This document shows, piece after piece, positions 1-7,752 of a DNA stretch of 64,000 bases. The DNA is from an uncultured Clostridia bacterium (GTDB lineage: Bacteria; Bacillota_A; Clostridia; TANB77; CAG-508), in the NCBI GenBank assembly GCA_947625985.1, contig CANQQF010000003.1:1-64000 (forward strand), given 5' to 3'. The notes beneath the pieces are model-generated. The model had not been told where the DNA came from. It did not search any database and worked only from the letters and a program-made list of their open reading frames with translations. A program made the translations under genes and the position numbers. Positions within the stretch are counted from its first letter, which is position 1. Each line of letters opens with the position of its first letter.

Positions 1-270
1 AGAAAACAATATGAACAAGAATATTTACCTGAAATAGATAAACAAAAAAAGCAAATAAATAATATAAAAGATGATTTTGTAACTTTGCCAAATGGAGCTA
101 GAATACCAAGAAAACAATATGAACAAGAATATTTACCTGAAATAGATAAACAAAAAAAGCAAATAAATAATATAAAAGATGATTTAGTAACTTTACCAAA
201 TGGAGCTAAAATACCAAGAAAACAATATGAACAAGAATATTTACCTGAAATAGATAAGCAAAAAAAGCAA
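1..270 (+). repeat. 108-bp in-frame tandem repeat
   Basis: Copies begin at 1, 109 and 217 with the core agaaaacaatatgaacaaga. The period is exactly 108 bases (36 codons) and copies differ by only a few bases. The third copy stops matching near 270. The array continues upstream of the window, so copy number is unknown. Confidence 0.9.
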
Positions 271-399
271 AATTTACTTAATTGTTACTCTAAAAAAGAA
301 TTAGATACAAATGATTTAAATACTAGTAGAGAATATCTTAAAAATAGTAAAGAAAGAGAAGAAAATCCCCAAGAACAACAATATGATGAATCAAGATAA
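1..399 (+). CDS. Repeat-containing hydrophilic protein, 5' end outside the window
   Basis: The reading frame is open from base 1, so the start lies upstream; the first ATG (85) falls inside a repeat and is not a credible start. The visible 132 residues hold two full copies and one partial copy of a 36-residue unit containing RKQYEQEYLPEIDKQKKQ and LPNGA(R/K)IP, followed by a charged, Gln/Glu-rich non-repetitive tail of about 46 residues ending ESR. The unit is rich in Lys, Gln, Glu and Tyr and looks alpha-helical with a Pro/Gly break at each LPNGA turn. There is no membrane segment or catalytic motif. I do not recognise the family; a surface, adhesin-like or phage-derived protein are all possible. 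A hairpin about 65 bases downstream probably ends transcription. Confidence 0.75.
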   Translation, partial: RKQYEQEYLPEIDKQKKQINNIKDDFVTLPNGARIPRKQYEQEYLPEIDKQKKQINNIKDDLVTLPNGAKIPRKQYEQEYLPEIDKQKKQNLLNCYSKKELDTNDLNTSREYLKNSKEREENPQEQQYDESR

Positions 400-462
400 T
401 ATTTTTAAAATCACTTGCATTGCATTACTTTTAAATATTTATTATATTGCTTATTAACGAAA

Positions 463-503
463 AGAAGCAGATTTTGTATAAATTTCTGCTTCTTGTGTTT
501 TAT
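463..503 (+). terminator. Rho-independent terminator after the repeat gene
   Basis: AGAAGCAG (463-470) pairs with CTGCTTCT (486-493), extended by AU pairs, and is followed by a T-rich tail TGTGTTTTATT. It lies 64 bases after the stop of the plus-strand gene. The rest of 400-676 shows no convincing gene. Confidence 0.6.
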
Positions 504-676
504 TCTAAACTGCTCTAGTGCCAACGACGTAGATATTTACAACTTATCATCAGCTCTCTTGACGATTGATACAACTTTTATTAAAATTAAAAATTTATTT
601 TTACTAATCTTCTTTTTTGAAAATTAGCCTCTCTCTCCTACCCTTTTTGTTCTTGATAATCTTTACTAAAAATTAT

Positions 677-1153
677 TTAATTAAAAACATATTGTGCCAT
701 CTTCATTATCCGTTTTTTATGTATTAAATTTAAGATGAATTTTTTAAATTTTATAAAAAAATTTTCTTGATATTCTATTAATGCATTTTCTTGATTATTA
801 ACTGATTTTGATTCTATTTCATATACGTTTTTAAACAAATCATCTGGATTATATTTTAATTTTGCTGAAGTATCTTTATCTGTACTATTTTGAGATAATT
901 TTTTCATTATCTCTTGTTTTTTATTATCATCTGCAAAATATTCTAAATATATATTTAATATTAAAATTCTTGCTTCTTTTGATAAGTTTTGATCATCAAC
1001 AGTTTTTGAATTATCAAATTTAAACTTGTATGTATAGTCTCTGTGCCAATTTATATAATCTATTACATTTTTAGGAATCTTAATATAATTCTCAATGGGA
1101 AGAGAATCTATAAAGCTATAAACTTGTGAATATGCAATTTTATTTTGATTCAT
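677..1153 (-). CDS. Small uncharacterised protein translationally coupled to the upstream gene
   Basis: A protein of about 158 residues. The ATG at 1153 is chosen over an upstream in-frame codon because AAGGGGGGATT lies just before it. The start is inside the end of the upstream gene (14-base overlap), which implies translational coupling. The body carries DDQNLSKEARILILNIYLEYF, the signature of a small protein that I recall, with low certainty, as common and uncharacterised in clostridial genomes. A typical member has an internal YNPDDLF motif (seen here) and a basic amphipathic or membrane-associating C-terminal helix (FFIKFKKFILNLIHKKR here). No catalytic residues are obvious. Function unknown; the coupling suggests it works with the C/H/D protein encoded just before it. 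Confidence 0.7.
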   Translation of the reverse strand: MNQNKIAYSQVYSFIDSLPIENYIKIPKNVIDYINWHRDYTYKFKFDNSKTVDDQNLSKEARILILNIYLEYFADDNKKQEIMKKLSQNSTDKDTSAKLKYNPDDLFKNVYEIESKSVNNQENALIEYQENFFIKFKKFILNLIHKKRIMKMAQYVFN

Positions 1154-2159
1154 GAGAATCCCCCCTTGAGTCATTGGATATATTTACTCGTTTTAAATCT
1201 TCTTTACCTAAGATTAAATTTGATGCTAGAATCTCATCAACTGTTTCATCAATTGTTTTACTACATGTAGCAACTCTATTTTTAGTTAATTTTTCTAAGT
1301 ATTCTTTTAGTGTAAATTTTGGAACTACATCATCTTGATTTAAATAATCTAGTCCATTTTCATTATAAAAACTTTTATCTCTACCACTATAAATTATTGC
1401 ATCAAAATATTCTTTTAAAACTTCTGGAGTTGCCTCTATATAACCTTTTTGTAATATCGTTTCAGCAATTTCTTTCCTTTCTGGAGTCATCATCATATAT
1501 GAGCCTATTGAGCATCCTTTTGCAGGACCTCTCATTACTCCAATTCTTTTAGGATTACTTTTAGCTTTTGTAAAAAACTGTCTATACGTACAATCAACCA
1601 AATATTGTTTATAGGTACCATCACTTAAAGGGAACCTTGCAATTGAAAAATGATGAAACATACCATTACTAAGATTTTGATTTACACCAAAATGAATTGT
1701 ATTTATATTATTTTCTTGACAAATTTCTTCAAAGTTATAACTTGTATCAAAACATTGTTTTGATAATGTGCTAGTTTTCAAATCATTAAATTTTGCTAAT
1801 TTTTTTCTTGTATGATGTACTAAATAATCCATAGCTTGTTCTGCGTCTGGCTCAGATTCTATTTTTTTAGGAAATTCTGGATTATTACTTTCATTATATA
1901 TTGGTTCTGAATCAAGAGGTAAAAACTCATCCTCTAATAAGCTTTCAACTTCAAAAAGCTCAAGTTGTAAGTTGAATTTATTTAATTCTTTTTCACTATA
2001 TGTTGCAAAATGATTATATATAGCATCCATTGCAGCTTCAATAATATTATTTCTATCAGTAGTAGATTTGTCTAAAGATATTGCTTTTCTTGCATTTTCG
2101 ATTAATTTTTTTCCCTTATCATCAATTTGGGCTGATTCTTCGTCATCAAAAAAATTCAT
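1140..2159 (-). CDS. Putative papain/transglutaminase-fold protein (C/H/D residues)
   Basis: 339 residues from ATG 2159, preceded by AAAAGGTGTG; a GTG nine bases upstream is less well placed. The first 110 residues are acidic and helical. The second half contains Cys136 in KQCFDTSY, His169/His170 in FHHFSIARF and Asp189 in YLVDCTYRQFF, in the order and rough spacing of a papain or transglutaminase-like triad; the VD-x-T-YRQFF strand resembles the Asp strand of that fold. There is no signal peptide or membrane helix, so it should act in the cytoplasm unless exported by another route. It could be a cysteine peptidase, an amide cross-linking enzyme or an inactive relative. The assignment is from motif order only; no named family is claimed. 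Confidence 0.6.
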   Translation of the reverse strand: MNFFDDEESAQIDDKGKKLIENARKAISLDKSTTDRNNIIEAAMDAIYNHFATYSEKELNKFNLQLELFEVESLLEDEFLPLDSEPIYNESNNPEFPKKIESEPDAEQAMDYLVHHTRKKLAKFNDLKTSTLSKQCFDTSYNFEEICQENNINTIHFGVNQNLSNGMFHHFSIARFPLSDGTYKQYLVDCTYRQFFTKAKSNPKRIGVMRGPAKGCSIGSYMMMTPERKEIAETILQKGYIEATPEVLKEYFDAIIYSGRDKSFYNENGLDYLNQDDVVPKFTLKEYLEKLTKNRVATCSKTIDETVDEILASNLILGKEDLKRVNISNDSRGDSHESK

Positions 2160-2304
2160 ATTACACACCTTTTAAATTCCAATTTATTACTTTCTTTATA
2201 TATAATGATATTACCTTATGAAATAAGTATACCATTCTAAAAAAGGATGATATTTTTTTATTGGTAAAATAGATACATGTTGCAGCTATATCATTTTATA
2301 CATA

Positions 2305-3882
2305 TTATTCAATTAGCTGAGCAATTATAGGAGTTAATTTATTCGCCATTTTTTTATATCCTTCATAAGTTAAATGAATTGAATCTGATAAATCATTTTT
2401 ATCTGTAACAAAAGCTTCACGCCCTTTTACAATTGTATTTCCATTTTCATCAATTACATCTCCACTTACAAAATCTATATAAGAAATTTTATTTTCTTTA
2501 GCTTTTTGTTTTAGCAATTCATTTAATTGCTTTAGTTCAGCAGATGCCTCATATCTCCCACCTCCAATAGCATATTCTACTCCTAAAACTATTACTTTTG
2601 CATTTGGAAGTGCTTTTTTTACATATTTGTAACAACTGTCTGCAGTTTTTACAATATCATCTAAACTCTTCCTATCTGGATGGTATTTTAAATCTGTTAC
2701 ATCATTTCCACCGCCACATATAAATATATAATCTGGTTTAATACCAAAATTCTCTACCGAATATCGAATTCTTTCTTGGTAATTTATCCCTGTAGAATCT
2801 GTCATCACTGTATATCCTGTTCCAGCGACTCCTAAATTAATTGCAGTCATTCCAAGATTATCAGCTATAATTGTTGGATAACTTCTATATGGCAATTCTA
2901 CAGCTTTTCCTTGATAACCTGAATAACCTGTTGTCCAACTATCTCCAACAAACATCATTGTTTTTGGTTTTTCTCTGTCTATCGCTTTTATATAATATTG
3001 TGAGTCTGCATATACATTTGCAAAAGCGCCCATTAATTCAATTTTTATATTTCTTTCTTTTGAATCCTTAAAAGAAACTTTAATAAACCTGAAATTTTCC
3101 TCATTATACCCAGTAGCGTTCAAATAAGTTTTGTCGATATCTGCGTCTATATATCCTTCTTCATTAATATATTGATAACCTTTTCCATCTTTTTCATCTA
3201 CAGCCACTCTACAACTTCCTATTTCTGAAATCATAAAATCTTTTGCATCAGTTGTAACTTCAATCGAATATAACATAGTATGATTAGGAGCACAATCATG
3301 ACCAACGTATTCCATATGATTTTTATATGAATTAAATCCAACTGTACATTTATCTATTACATCTGCTAATCCAGAATCATATGATTTAAATATTGAAGAA
3401 TTAACTTTACCACCAGCTGATCCTTCATATTTTTGCATTGTACTGCTTTGGGCCCATCCTTCCGCTAATGACAATACATATACTTTTGGTGCATCGTCTT
3501 CATCAAAAACATGGTCATAATTAATAGGAACATCTACAAAAGTAATTGTTCTTTCCCCTATTGTTACTTTACCCGTTGTATCTATATCTTTTCTTTCATC
3601 TTCTGTAATTTGTTTGTTTTTTTCTAGTTTATCTAATAATTCTTGTAACGTTGTATATGTTTTATTTTTACTATATTTGGACACTTTCTGTTCCGTCTTC
3701 CATAAATTTTTTTCTTCTTCTACATTAGCTGCCCTCGTTTCTACATTTGCTTCATTTGCTTTATTTATTATAGAGTTATCGCCTGTAAGCACAGAAATTG
3801 ATATCATAGACAATATTAGTATCACTATAATAGCTACTATTAGTGCAATTATGGTAATTCCCGCATTGCTTTGCATCTTCAT
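2305..3882 (-). CDS. Pseudopilin-like N-terminus fused to SGNH/GDSL hydrolase
   Basis: 525 residues from ATG 3882, which has AAGGAG nine bases upstream; a longer frame to 3945 lacks a ribosome site. Residues 1-35 are a type IV pilin-like segment: short charged leader, NAGITIIALIVAII, then a long hydrophobic helix, as in clostridial pseudopilins. About 250 residues of beta-rich sequence follow. The C-terminal third is an SGNH hydrolase: block I GDSW (Ser315), Gly in GVAGTG, block III GGGND (Asn393) and block V DSIH (Asp500, His503), so the catalytic set is complete. SGNH enzymes usually remove acetyl or acyl groups from polysaccharides or lipids. The leader would place it at the membrane or in a pilus-like fibre after prepilin peptidase cleavage. 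The gene stands alone on this strand. Confidence 0.85.
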   Translation of the reverse strand: MKMQSNAGITIIALIVAIIVILILSMISISVLTGDNSIINKANEANVETRAANVEEEKNLWKTEQKVSKYSKNKTYTTLQELLDKLEKNKQITEDERKDIDTTGKVTIGERTITFVDVPINYDHVFDEDDAPKVYVLSLAEGWAQSSTMQKYEGSAGGKVNSSIFKSYDSGLADVIDKCTVGFNSYKNHMEYVGHDCAPNHTMLYSIEVTTDAKDFMISEIGSCRVAVDEKDGKGYQYINEEGYIDADIDKTYLNATGYNEENFRFIKVSFKDSKERNIKIELMGAFANVYADSQYYIKAIDREKPKTMMFVGDSWTTGYSGYQGKAVELPYRSYPTIIADNLGMTAINLGVAGTGYTVMTDSTGINYQERIRYSVENFGIKPDYIFICGGGNDVTDLKYHPDRKSLDDIVKTADSCYKYVKKALPNAKVIVLGVEYAIGGGRYEASAELKQLNELLKQKAKENKISYIDFVSGDVIDENGNTIVKGREAFVTDKNDLSDSIHLTYEGYKKMANKLTPIIAQLIE

Positions 3883-3967
3883 TAATATCTTCTCCTTTTT
3901 ATAATATTTCAATTGTAATATACAATACAACATGTATTTATGCAATATTTTTTTCTTTAATTTTTTA

Positions 3968-4108
3968 TTACATTTTTATTACATAATGTTTCCATAGCAT
4001 TTTATTATTTTTAAATTCATAACTTAATTTATTTTCATCAAATATGTATTTCAAAATTTCTTCAAATGTCATTTCTTTTTCACAAACGTTATATATTTTA
4101 TCAATGAT
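3968..4108 (-). pseudogene. 3' remnant of an unknown gene
   Basis: A 46-codon frame, closed by a stop at its upstream end and without a start codon or ribosome site at its beginning, encodes a protein-like sequence containing EKEMTFEEILKYIFDEN and KNNKMLWKHYVIKM. The composition is normal for the neighbours. It looks like the surviving C-terminus of a small gene in a stretch with other broken frames. No function can be given. Confidence 0.35.
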
Positions 4109-4164
4109 TTATACTATACATAAGAAAAAAAAGCATTAAAAAAGTTCAAAATTTCAGGTTATTA

Positions 4165-4196
4165 AAATCCCATTTGATACATTTCAAATGGGATTT
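4165..4196 (-). terminator. Rho-independent terminator
   Basis: AAATCCCATTTGA (4165-4177) pairs perfectly over 13 bases with TCAAATGGGATTT (4184-4196). Read on the minus strand it is followed by TTTTAATAA. It would end transcripts from the broken exported-protein genes upstream (4249 onward). Confidence 0.65.
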
Positions 4197-4248
4197 CTAA
4201 TTCTTATATATATTTATAAAAATTTAACTAATATCATATATTCCATAA

Positions 4249-4631
4249 TTATTTAATTTCAAATGGTTCTGAAAAACATACTTTGTCCATATAAGCTACA
4301 TGTCCTTCATCATAAGGTTGTACAATTCTATATGTTCCATTATCTAACTCACCATAAAACTGCTTCCAGTTAATGTTACGAGATATTTGACTATTTGTTT
4401 GACATATCCATGCTAATGCTTCAGATCTTTGATTTCTCCAGCTTGTCCTTCTAAATAATTTATTTCTTTTGTAGAATAAGTAATATCCGTTGTACCACTA
4501 CCATAATCATCTACTTGCTTAGCAAGCATCTCATTCTCGATGAATTTTTTCTTATTATCTTGAGTTATTGCTACTATTCCAACTATAAAAGCTATTACAA
4601 GTAATACACTTATACTTAATGCTTTATACAT
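4249..4631 (-). pseudogene. Frame-broken exported Ig-like protein
   Basis: ATG 4631 opens a frame with a single membrane anchor (YKALSISVLLVIAFIVGIVA) that stops at 4413 after EIKDLKH. In the -1 frame, overlapping that stop, coding-like sequence continues: SEALAWICQTN, then INWKQFYGELDNGTYRIVQP, ending FEIK at 4249. W-x-x-FYGEL-x-x-GTYRIV is the closing strand pattern of small Ig-like domains found in clostridial BlaR1-type and lipoprotein sequences. The two parts therefore look like one gene with a one-base frame error and probably also a deletion, because the middle of the domain is missing. The next gene upstream carries a similar domain and its own frame break. Either decay or sequence error would explain it. 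Confidence 0.6.
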
Positions 4632-4814
4632 ATTAATCACTTCTTTCGTAAAATTAATATAAATTAAAAATATTATTTATTATATTATAATATTAATAAA
4701 ATTTATGATCATTATGAAATATTGATTTCATCATGTGATATCTCTCCATTTTCATTTATCGTAAAATTAATGCTTATTGAAAAACCTTGCTTTCCTGTTT
4801 TGGATAATTGGAAT

Positions 4815-5588
4815 TTATATTCTCCGTTCACTTAGTTCTCCATATATAGGTGTCCAGTCAATATTATATTTAATAGAATTATTTTTACTTCCTAATGCTG
4901 TAGTTGTTACTTGCATTGTATCTTCTATTGGAACATCTAAATTCTTTTCTATTTTTTCAATAGAACTTATACCTGTTTCTGTAACTCCTCCACTATTATA
5001 AGTTTCTATTCTAAAAATCTCATAACTATCAGGATTATCAAATGTTAATTCATTTTCACTATTAACTTGAAAACTTATACCTGTTGCTATTATTTGAGAT
5101 AAAGAAACACTCATATTATTGTCTGGTGTATTATAATATTCCAAATATTCATCTGGTATTGTTCTATCAGTTTGTTCTTTAGTAATTTCAATTTTTCCAA
5201 CTTGCGAAATACTTCCTGGATATGTATCAGTTACAATTCCATTAAAATAAATTAAAATTTCTTGTCCCTTTTTGTAACCAATGTTACCTTGTTCTCCCAT
5301 GTTAACATTATATAATTCATTATTGTCGGAGATTTCCATGACAGTTATACTACTCGAATTCACTTTAAAAACAACAGCTTCCATTGTTTCTTTCATATTT
5401 TCTGGAATCAAATTAGCTTCATTCTCTGCATTACTACTTTCTATAATTGCTACAAAATTATCATCGCTACTTTCTACTTTGTTTTTTGCTCTTAGCGTTA
5501 AAACAATACATATAATAATAGTTACCAAAACAATTATAAATATTGATACTATTATTTTTTTTAACGTAACACCTTTTTTATCGTGCAT
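4815..5588 (-). CDS. Membrane-anchored Ig-like protein, frameshifted near its C-terminus
   Basis: Start ATG 5588 (weak AGTGAG site; TTG and GTG upstream are alternatives). An N-terminal basic patch and one hydrophobic helix (IIVSIFIIVLVTIIICIVL) anchor an extracytoplasmic protein. A small beta domain follows that binds or shields an unknown ligand (residues around 40-120: VVFKVNSSSITVME, GQEILIYFNG). An Ig-like domain ends IDWTPIYGEL. Directly after YGEL the frame runs into SERRI and stops at 4815. Skipping one base restores VNGEYKFQLSKTG and continues to INENGEISHDEINIS, stop at 4712, which is the expected end of the domain. The gene is thus truncated by a single-base insertion, or the base is a sequencing error. 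It is paralogous in its last domain to the broken gene downstream. Confidence 0.7.
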   Translation of the reverse strand: MHDKKGVTLKKIIVSIFIIVLVTIIICIVLTLRAKNKVESSDDNFVAIIESSNAENEANLIPENMKETMEAVVFKVNSSSITVMEISDNNELYNVNMGEQGNIGYKKGQEILIYFNGIVTDTYPGSISQVGKIEITKEQTDRTIPDEYLEYYNTPDNNMSVSLSQIIATGISFQVNSENELTFDNPDSYEIFRIETYNSGGVTETGISSIEKIEKNLDVPIEDTMQVTTTALGSKNNSIKYNIDWTPIYGELSERRI

Positions 5589-5770
5589 ATCATCACTCAC
5601 TTTCAATTATAATCTTAATTGAATTGTATCACAAGAAAAAAAATACTCTATTACATTCAAGTAAAAAATAAGAATTTAATATTTTATAATTGAATAAATA
5701 ATTACCTATAATAAGTTTTCAATTTTATCCTATTAATAAAAACTCCTATTTTGTTTTCATAATTATTAAT

Positions 5771-6202
5771 TTATTTTGTGTGTTCTTGTCTTTTATCTGT
5801 GTCTTTACTTTCTCTTAATATTGGCTCATATATAACTTCTGATATTCTTTTTTTATCTTTTATTCTTGATGTAAAAAATCCTGCTTTTCCATGTATAATA
5901 AAAGGTTCAAATTTTTCTTTGGAAAATGGTAACATTCCAGTATCTACTGCTTTTGATCCTTCTTTCATTGATACTGTTATATGTGGTGTGGTTTTTTCAA
6001 CTGTTGGAACTGGTTCTCCTTTATCTACAATATGGACATTTGTATAGGCTTTATCTTGTTCAGGTGATAATTCTATTTCATAGCCACTATTTTTTCCATC
6101 AGAACAATAACCAACTACATTTAATGTAAGGTCTTTTCCAAGTAATTCACTAAACTTCTTGATTTCTTCCTTTGATGGTTGAAATTTAAATGTACAATGC
6201 AT
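5771..6202 (-). CDS. 2H (LigT-like) phosphoesterase domain protein, frame break at N-terminus
   Basis: Two H-x-T-x signatures, HCTF and HITV, about 85 residues apart and each in a beta strand, identify the 2H phosphoesterase superfamily, whose members act on 2',3'-cyclic or 2'-5' phosphodiesters in RNA or nucleotides. The ATG at 6202 sits on the first HxT itself, which is too late for the fold. The frame is open upstream and encodes EELVYQAIFINPEDAATLIE before hitting a stop at 6305. One base off, ATG 6317 with a strong GGGGGAAATATTT site begins MNTLNN, which would fuse to EELVYQ if one base near 6299 were absent. So the true gene probably spans 5771-6317 with a one-base error or mutation. 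A 36-codon ORF precedes it on the same strand. Confidence 0.65.
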   Translation of the reverse strand: MHCTFKFQPSKEEIKKFSELLGKDLTLNVVGYCSDGKNSGYEIELSPEQDKAYTNVHIVDKGEPVPTVEKTTPHITVSMKEGSKAVDTGMLPFSKEKFEPFIIHGKAGFFTSRIKDKKRISEVIYEPILRESKDTDKRQEHTK

Positions 6203-6386
6203 GTTTTTAACCTCTTTTGGTAATTTTTCTCCTTGTCTTTCTATTAATGTTGCCGCATCTTCTGGATTTATAAAAATTGCTTGATATACTAACTCTTCTA
6301 TTATTTAAGGTATTCATAAATATTTCCCCCTTTTACAAAGTAAAAGCTGTAATATAGCGTTTTTTTGGAATTCATCTTAAATATAA

Positions 6387-6497
6387 TCACCTTATGTTAT
6401 TTATATCTTTAGTCTTCGTGTTTATTTCATCTATGTTGTTATTAATTTTTTCAACTTTTAAAGAATCTTTAAAATCATCTTTTTCTTCTTTATCCAT
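6387..6497 (-). CDS. Small charged protein (36 aa)
   Basis: ATG 6497 with GGAG eight bases upstream starts a 36-residue frame beginning MDKEEKDDFKDSLKVEK and ending NTKTKDINNIR. It is rich in Asp, Lys and Asn with heptad-like Ile/Leu/Val, so a short helix or coiled coil is likely. It lies 70 bases upstream of the probable start of the 2H phosphoesterase gene and may share its transcript. No function is recognised. Confidence 0.45.
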   Translation of the reverse strand: MDKEEKDDFKDSLKVEKINNNIDEINTKTKDINNIR

Positions 6498-6552
6498 TTT
6501 TTATCTCCAAATATAAAATATCATAAATTTTATACATTTTCAATAAATATGT

Positions 6553-6587
6553 ATAAAAAAGCCCTTGAATAGTACATCAAGGACTTT
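6553..6587 (-). terminator. Rho-independent terminator
   Basis: AAAGCCCTTGA (6558-6568) pairs with TCAAGGACTTT (6577-6587), 11 bases with one GU pair, followed on the minus strand by TTTTTTATAC. It closes the short broken gene at 6599-6774. Confidence 0.7.
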
Positions 6588-6598
6588 AGAAATGTCAC

Positions 6599-6774
6599 TT
6601 ACTCAACGCAAATCATCTTGAATGGATCTGTGTGATAATTGATAATCTTCCCATCAGAAAATCTCTTTGTATTTTCAATACGATTTTTAAAAAAAGGTAT
6701 TGGTTCTCTCCAATCAGATTCTACTTGCATTTCGTGGCTTAATGAAACCATGATTTATATGCATAATTTGCCAT
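6599..6774 (-). pseudogene. Short gene with a frame break
   Basis: ATG 6774, with AAGGG nine bases upstream, starts MANYAYKSWFH and stops at 6739. In another frame the sequence continues as a clear protein tail: HEMQVESDWREPIPFFKN, then RFSDGKIINYHTDPFKMICVE in two pieces, ending at 6599 just before a terminator. Joined, the two parts make a protein of about 55 residues. A single indel separates them. The family is unknown. 6775-6960 shows no other gene. Confidence 0.45.
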
Positions 6775-6960
6775 CCTTTTCATCCCTTCTTTTGTGTATT
6801 TCTCTTATCTTATCACCTATAGGAAGTATATATAATCTAAATTGCTTTGTCAAGCTTTATATCATTTTTATAAATTCACTTATATTTTTAACTATATTTT
6901 ATATCCATTGTTTTTCATTATGTAAATTCTGCTTTTAATCATTGAAAATCATGTAATTTG

Positions 6961-7569
6961 TTATTTAGTTAAAACTTTTTTATTCCAACTTCTTTTATTA
7001 CATTTTGGACATTTTAAATATCTAGTAGTTCCATAGTGCATTGCAAAATATACTTGTGAATATTTAGGAATATATTTATTATGACATATTTTACATTCAT
7101 AATATCCTGTTTCTGTTTCTATTTTTAAAGCAAATGAAATACCTATTATTAAAATAAAAAAAGCTAATATAAATAATATAACTCTCACAATGATATTTTC
7201 AACTGCAAAATATAATGTAAACATTAAAACTAAAAATGTGATACTTGACAAACCTCCTATTACCCACTCATACATCATCATTTTTTTATTTTGTATTTCT
7301 TCCTTTTTTGCCATTTCTAATAAATTTTCTTCTGCTTTTCTATTATAATTTTCCATTTTAATAACCTCCCCACTTAATAATTCATTTACAGTAATATCAA
7401 GTTCATTACATAATTCAAGCATAATAGAAGAATCTGGCATTCCCTTTCCAGTTTCCCATTTTGATATTGCTCTATCTGTAATATTCAATTTTTCTGCTAA
7501 TTGAAATTGTGTTAAGTTTTTATTTTTTCTACACTCTGCAATAAATTTACCAACTTTTACTTGATCCAT
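6961..7569 (-). CDS. XRE-family regulator with two membrane helices and C-terminal zinc ribbon
   Basis: 202 residues, ATG 7569 with GAGGAGG upstream. Residues 5-62 are a Cro/CI helix-turn-helix (RKNKNLTQFQLAEKL, ITDRAISKWETGKGMPD, LELCNELDITVNELLSGE). Residues about 95-150 form two hydrophobic helices, and the tail has CKIC and CPKC knuckles that should bind one zinc. This layout is common in Bacillota regulators that sense envelope stress or antimicrobial compounds and control neighbouring ABC transporters. It lies downstream of an ABC exporter gene on the same strand but has its own promoter (7591-7619) with an overlapping palindrome, suggesting autoregulation. The ligand is unknown. Confidence 0.85.
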   Translation of the reverse strand: MDQVKVGKFIAECRKNKNLTQFQLAEKLNITDRAISKWETGKGMPDSSIMLELCNELDITVNELLSGEVIKMENYNRKAEENLLEMAKKEEIQNKKMMMYEWVIGGLSSITFLVLMFTLYFAVENIIVRVILFILAFFILIIGISFALKIETETGYYECKICHNKYIPKYSQVYFAMHYGTTRYLKCPKCNKRSWNKKVLTK

Positions 7570-7590
7570 AATCTATCCTCCTCTGATATT

Positions 7591-7619
7591 ATTGTAAAAT
7601 CACAATATAAAAAAGTAAA
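7591..7619 (-). promoter_or_regulatory. Promoter of the XRE regulator with overlapping palindrome
   Basis: On the minus strand TTTACT (7619-7614), a 17-base spacer and TACAAT (7596-7591) match a housekeeping promoter, 22 bases before the ATG. ATTGTaaaatcACAAT (7591-7606) is an imperfect palindrome over the -10 and is a plausible autoregulatory operator. Confidence 0.55.
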
Positions 7620-7622
7620 CAT

Positions 7623-7654
7623 ACTAATCGTTGAGTGAGGAAAAAACGATTAGT
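7623..7654. repeat. 10-bp perfect inverted repeat
   Basis: ACTAATCGTT (7623-7632) and AACGATTAGT (7645-7654) flank a 12-base loop between the ABC exporter stop and the XRE promoter. There is no T-run directly after either arm, so it fits an operator or a weak terminator of the exporter gene equally well. Confidence 0.5.
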
Positions 7655-7752
7655 AGAGTTATACAAATTACTATTTTTCTTATAATGCCTAAATTCACCA
7701 TCTTCTTTTGCAATAAAGGCAAAGGGTGTATAATTACATATTAATAAATCTT

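Noticed and set aside
500..600. Minus-strand tail VVSIVKRADDKL, reminiscent of the end of a GGDEF domain
   Set aside because: Fewer than 25 codons are open and no upstream GGDEF motif can be found; too short to call.
415..627. Plus-strand open frame of 70 codons after the repeat gene
   Set aside because: It overlaps a terminator hairpin, has no ribosome site and is Phe/Leu-rich as expected for antisense of AT-rich DNA.
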